Shown in pieces: positions 62,213 through 64,000 of a stretch of 64,000 nt of DNA. Source of the DNA: Pelobates cultripes (Eukaryota > Chordata > Amphibia > Anura > Pelobatidae). Every line of letters starts with the position of its first letter. Positions within the stretch are counted from its first letter, which is position 1. The position numbers and the translations under genes are program-made. Location of the stretch: NCBI GenBank assembly GCA_933207985.1, contig OW240915.1, positions 122,260,251 to 122,324,250 of the forward strand, read 5' to 3'. Below the pieces are notes generated by a model, which worked only from the letters and a program-made list of their open reading frames with translations, did no database searches and was not told the origin of the DNA.

Positions 62213-62348
62213 GTCTAGTAAGGGAACTAGACAGAGAGACATATGTATTTCTAGTAAGTGAACTAGAGAAGGTCTAATAAGAGAATTAGACAGATAAAGT
62301 CTATAAAGTGATATAGACAGAGAATTTAGTATATACGTGAATATACTA
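62213..62348 (+). ncRNA. Five tandem covarying hairpins with a shared hexaloop
   Basis: Hairpin 1: GTCTAGT-AAGGGA-ACTAGAC (62213-62232). Hairpin 2: TCTAGT-AAGTGA-ACTAGA, extended by a G-U and an A-U pair (62248-62269). Hairpin 3: GTCTAAT-AAGAGA-ATTAGAC (62272-62291). Hairpin 4: GTCTATA-AAGTGA-TATAGAC (62299-62318). Hairpin 5: TAGTATAT-ACGTGA-ATATACTA (62327-62348). All stems are perfect for six to eight pairs although their sequences differ, and the loop is A, A or C, G, N, G, A in every case. The position, about 160 bases after a primer binding site, fits a retroviral leader RNA signal such as packaging. Confidence 0.85.
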
Positions 62349-64000
62349 CGATAGTGTGCACAGAGTTTCAGGTTCACCTTGTCCACCCTCTAATTGTCAT
62401 TAGTTAAGCCTGGTTGTGAGTGTGAATAAGTGTTTGAAAGATTTTTCCTAGGAATGGGAAATTACCATGCAAGAATATGAAGTAGTTAACTTTTCTTGTT
62501 CATATGTATTTTATGCTTAAATAAGGTTTATAATCATTAGTGCTGACTGTAAGGATATGAAATAGTTAAACTCTTTTTGCTTTATATGCTAACCCTGAAA
62601 ATATACTCACTGAGAATCTTGTTAAAGCACATTTGTAGTGTCCATGTCTTTATTGCAAACAATGATTCTCCATCAATTGGGTGATTGTCTATACTGGGGA
62701 CACACTTTAGTAAGTTAGTAGTGTGTCCACCCTGAGTCAGCAGTATGGGAAATGTGAGTTCAGGTCCTGAGTGACCAATATATATATGTATATAAGATAC
62801 CAATACTGTATATTAGAAAAGAACTGACTCGCAGGTTGTACCTGATAGACCTACTTAAATCTTTTGTTTTATTCTTTCTGTTGCATAGAAGGATAAGTTT
62901 ATTACTCTGTTTTATTGCAAGTTATTTCACATGGGATCTGTGTGCCTGGTATGATTGTTAATTTAATACCATAAGCCCACTACACTTTCTATGTGAGTGG
63001 AATAGTGTAAATGTGTTGCATTGTTTGCATGATGAGCTCAGTATTTTTATAACTGAGACAAAAAGTCACATCATTAGTATTTGAAAGTTAATTCCCCATA
63101 TGTGATTAATTGTATAGAAACACCAATCAGCACATCTTCCCTGCCCTGTGTGTTTGTTGCAAAGGATCCATACTGTTAATATGATTTTTGTTTGTAAATA
63201 AGAGCAACATTTACATTTTCAGCGGTCCAACACATGCTTCATTTTGCGCTGTAAACTAACCTTTTTTATTGCAACAGATTCCTTTTAAATGATCCAGTGT
63301 AATAACTACTGCATATGTTTTGTGTCTTCTATGTCCCACATTATATGTGTTCTGTTCTTTTAAATTGTGGTATATAGCCTAGATCAGAGATTATGGACAA
63401 AGGTTTCTACCTGTTTTACTAAGGCTCTTGGAGACTGACCGGTCTAAGGTTTGCCATGCCTTTTAAACATGGTATAGAATAATTTTTTTTTTAAGTCTCT
63501 GAGAGTTCTATAAGATTCTGGTGAAACCATTTCTGTGTAATCTGGTCCAAATGTTTGCTCAATTTCTATAAGATTTAAATTGATGCAGTATCATCTCAGA
63601 TTAGTTAATGGAAGTTTCATAAAAATATTTGAGTTATGAGCGCGCTATATAAATGGATCCTTTCTCTCTATATACAATACTATAGTAGATTAAAGTAATG
63701 AAGTTAATAAGAATTAAAAATAAATAAATAAATAAATAAATAAAAAGTATACATAAGAATCCCTAAAATAAATCTAATACAAACTGAAAATGGTATCCCT
63801 TACAATAATATGTTCTGAGTACAGCTGTTAACTGTTTATTCTGTGTAAATGGTGACTGTGATAATCTGTGAAGTGTGCAGCTGGAAAGTGGTTTAATTTA
63901 TATGTTGCTGTGTTGTTTTAAATTATATTTGAATCAGTTTGTCTCAGTCTAATGATACTGATAAAAATGCCAGTCAAATAACCCCATCAAATAACGGTTT
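62349..64000. other. Putative retroelement leader or unassigned DNA, no coding found
   Basis: AT-rich sequence without a recognisable gag or other retroviral motif up to the window edge. If it is an internal region, gag must lie beyond 64000 or has been lost. The microsatellite AAATAAATAAATAAATAAAT is at about 63718-63743. Confidence 0.4.

Overview
This window looks like transposon-dense intergenic DNA from a vertebrate, most likely an anuran amphibian. I base that on the mixture of elements: Ty3/gypsy elements with the Gmr1-type domain order, many Penelope-like elements (PLEs) with GIY-YIG endonucleases and hammerhead-type ribozymes, hAT elements with internal minisatellites, TTAA-target elements with CCCCTTAAGGAC ends, and Rex1/CR1-like and L1-like LINE fragments. 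I found no host gene exon, tRNA, rRNA or CRISPR array. Species and chromosome cannot be told from the sequence.

Layout. 1-3.7 kb: an LTR element with an unrecognised Trp-rich acidic ORF (minus), then the RT-RNase H end and 3' LTR of a Gmr1-like element (plus). 3.8-6.5 kb: a LINE tail and a decayed PLE ending in a hammerhead ribozyme. 7-14 kb: a minus-strand Gmr1-like pol broken by an LTR-like insertion, then a plus-strand Gmr1-like copy (LTR, gag, protease, integrase) whose gag is split by a solo LTR. 15-19.7 kb: a solo LTR and hAT pieces. 20-22 kb: a second copy of the Trp-rich element. 22-22.8 kb: minus-strand PLE. 23.6-26.2 kb: one TTAA-target DNA element nested in another. 26.4-28.6 kb: LTR, PLE pieces and a minus-strand hammerhead-like motif. 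28.6-37.7 kb: a nest of at least four Gmr1-like copies with an inversion joint and two LTR insertions at almost the same integrase codon. 37.7-39 kb: LINE pieces. 39.9-46.1 kb: the best preserved PLE (one in-frame stop) inside tandem ribozyme-bearing repeats. 46.3-50.2 kb: a hAT element with three internal tandem arrays and an embedded gypsy pol piece. 50.2-53.5 kb: PLE 3' end with inverted ends, degenerate hammerhead, then a Rex1/CR1-like LINE. 55.6-57.1 kb: L1-like ORF1 and endonuclease remains. 57.7-60.1 kb: PLE split by a solo LTR. 60.1-61.6 kb: LTRs and a 63-bp MITE. 61.6-64 kb: a retrovirus-like LTR end, a tRNA-Leu primer binding site, a splice-donor-like site and five tandem covarying hairpins.

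The Gmr1-like copies agree on protease-integrase-RT-RNase H order, seen independently in several copies. The strongest structural signals are RNA-level: the five hairpins with a shared hexaloop at 62213-62348, and a set of hammerhead-like motifs, three of which carry what looks like a compensated U3-A8 core pair. Nearly every coding region is broken by stops, frameshifts or deletions, so the window is mainly a fossil record. The PLE at 40.5-44 kb and the pol pieces at 1.4-2.5 and 30.2-31.4 kb are the least damaged.
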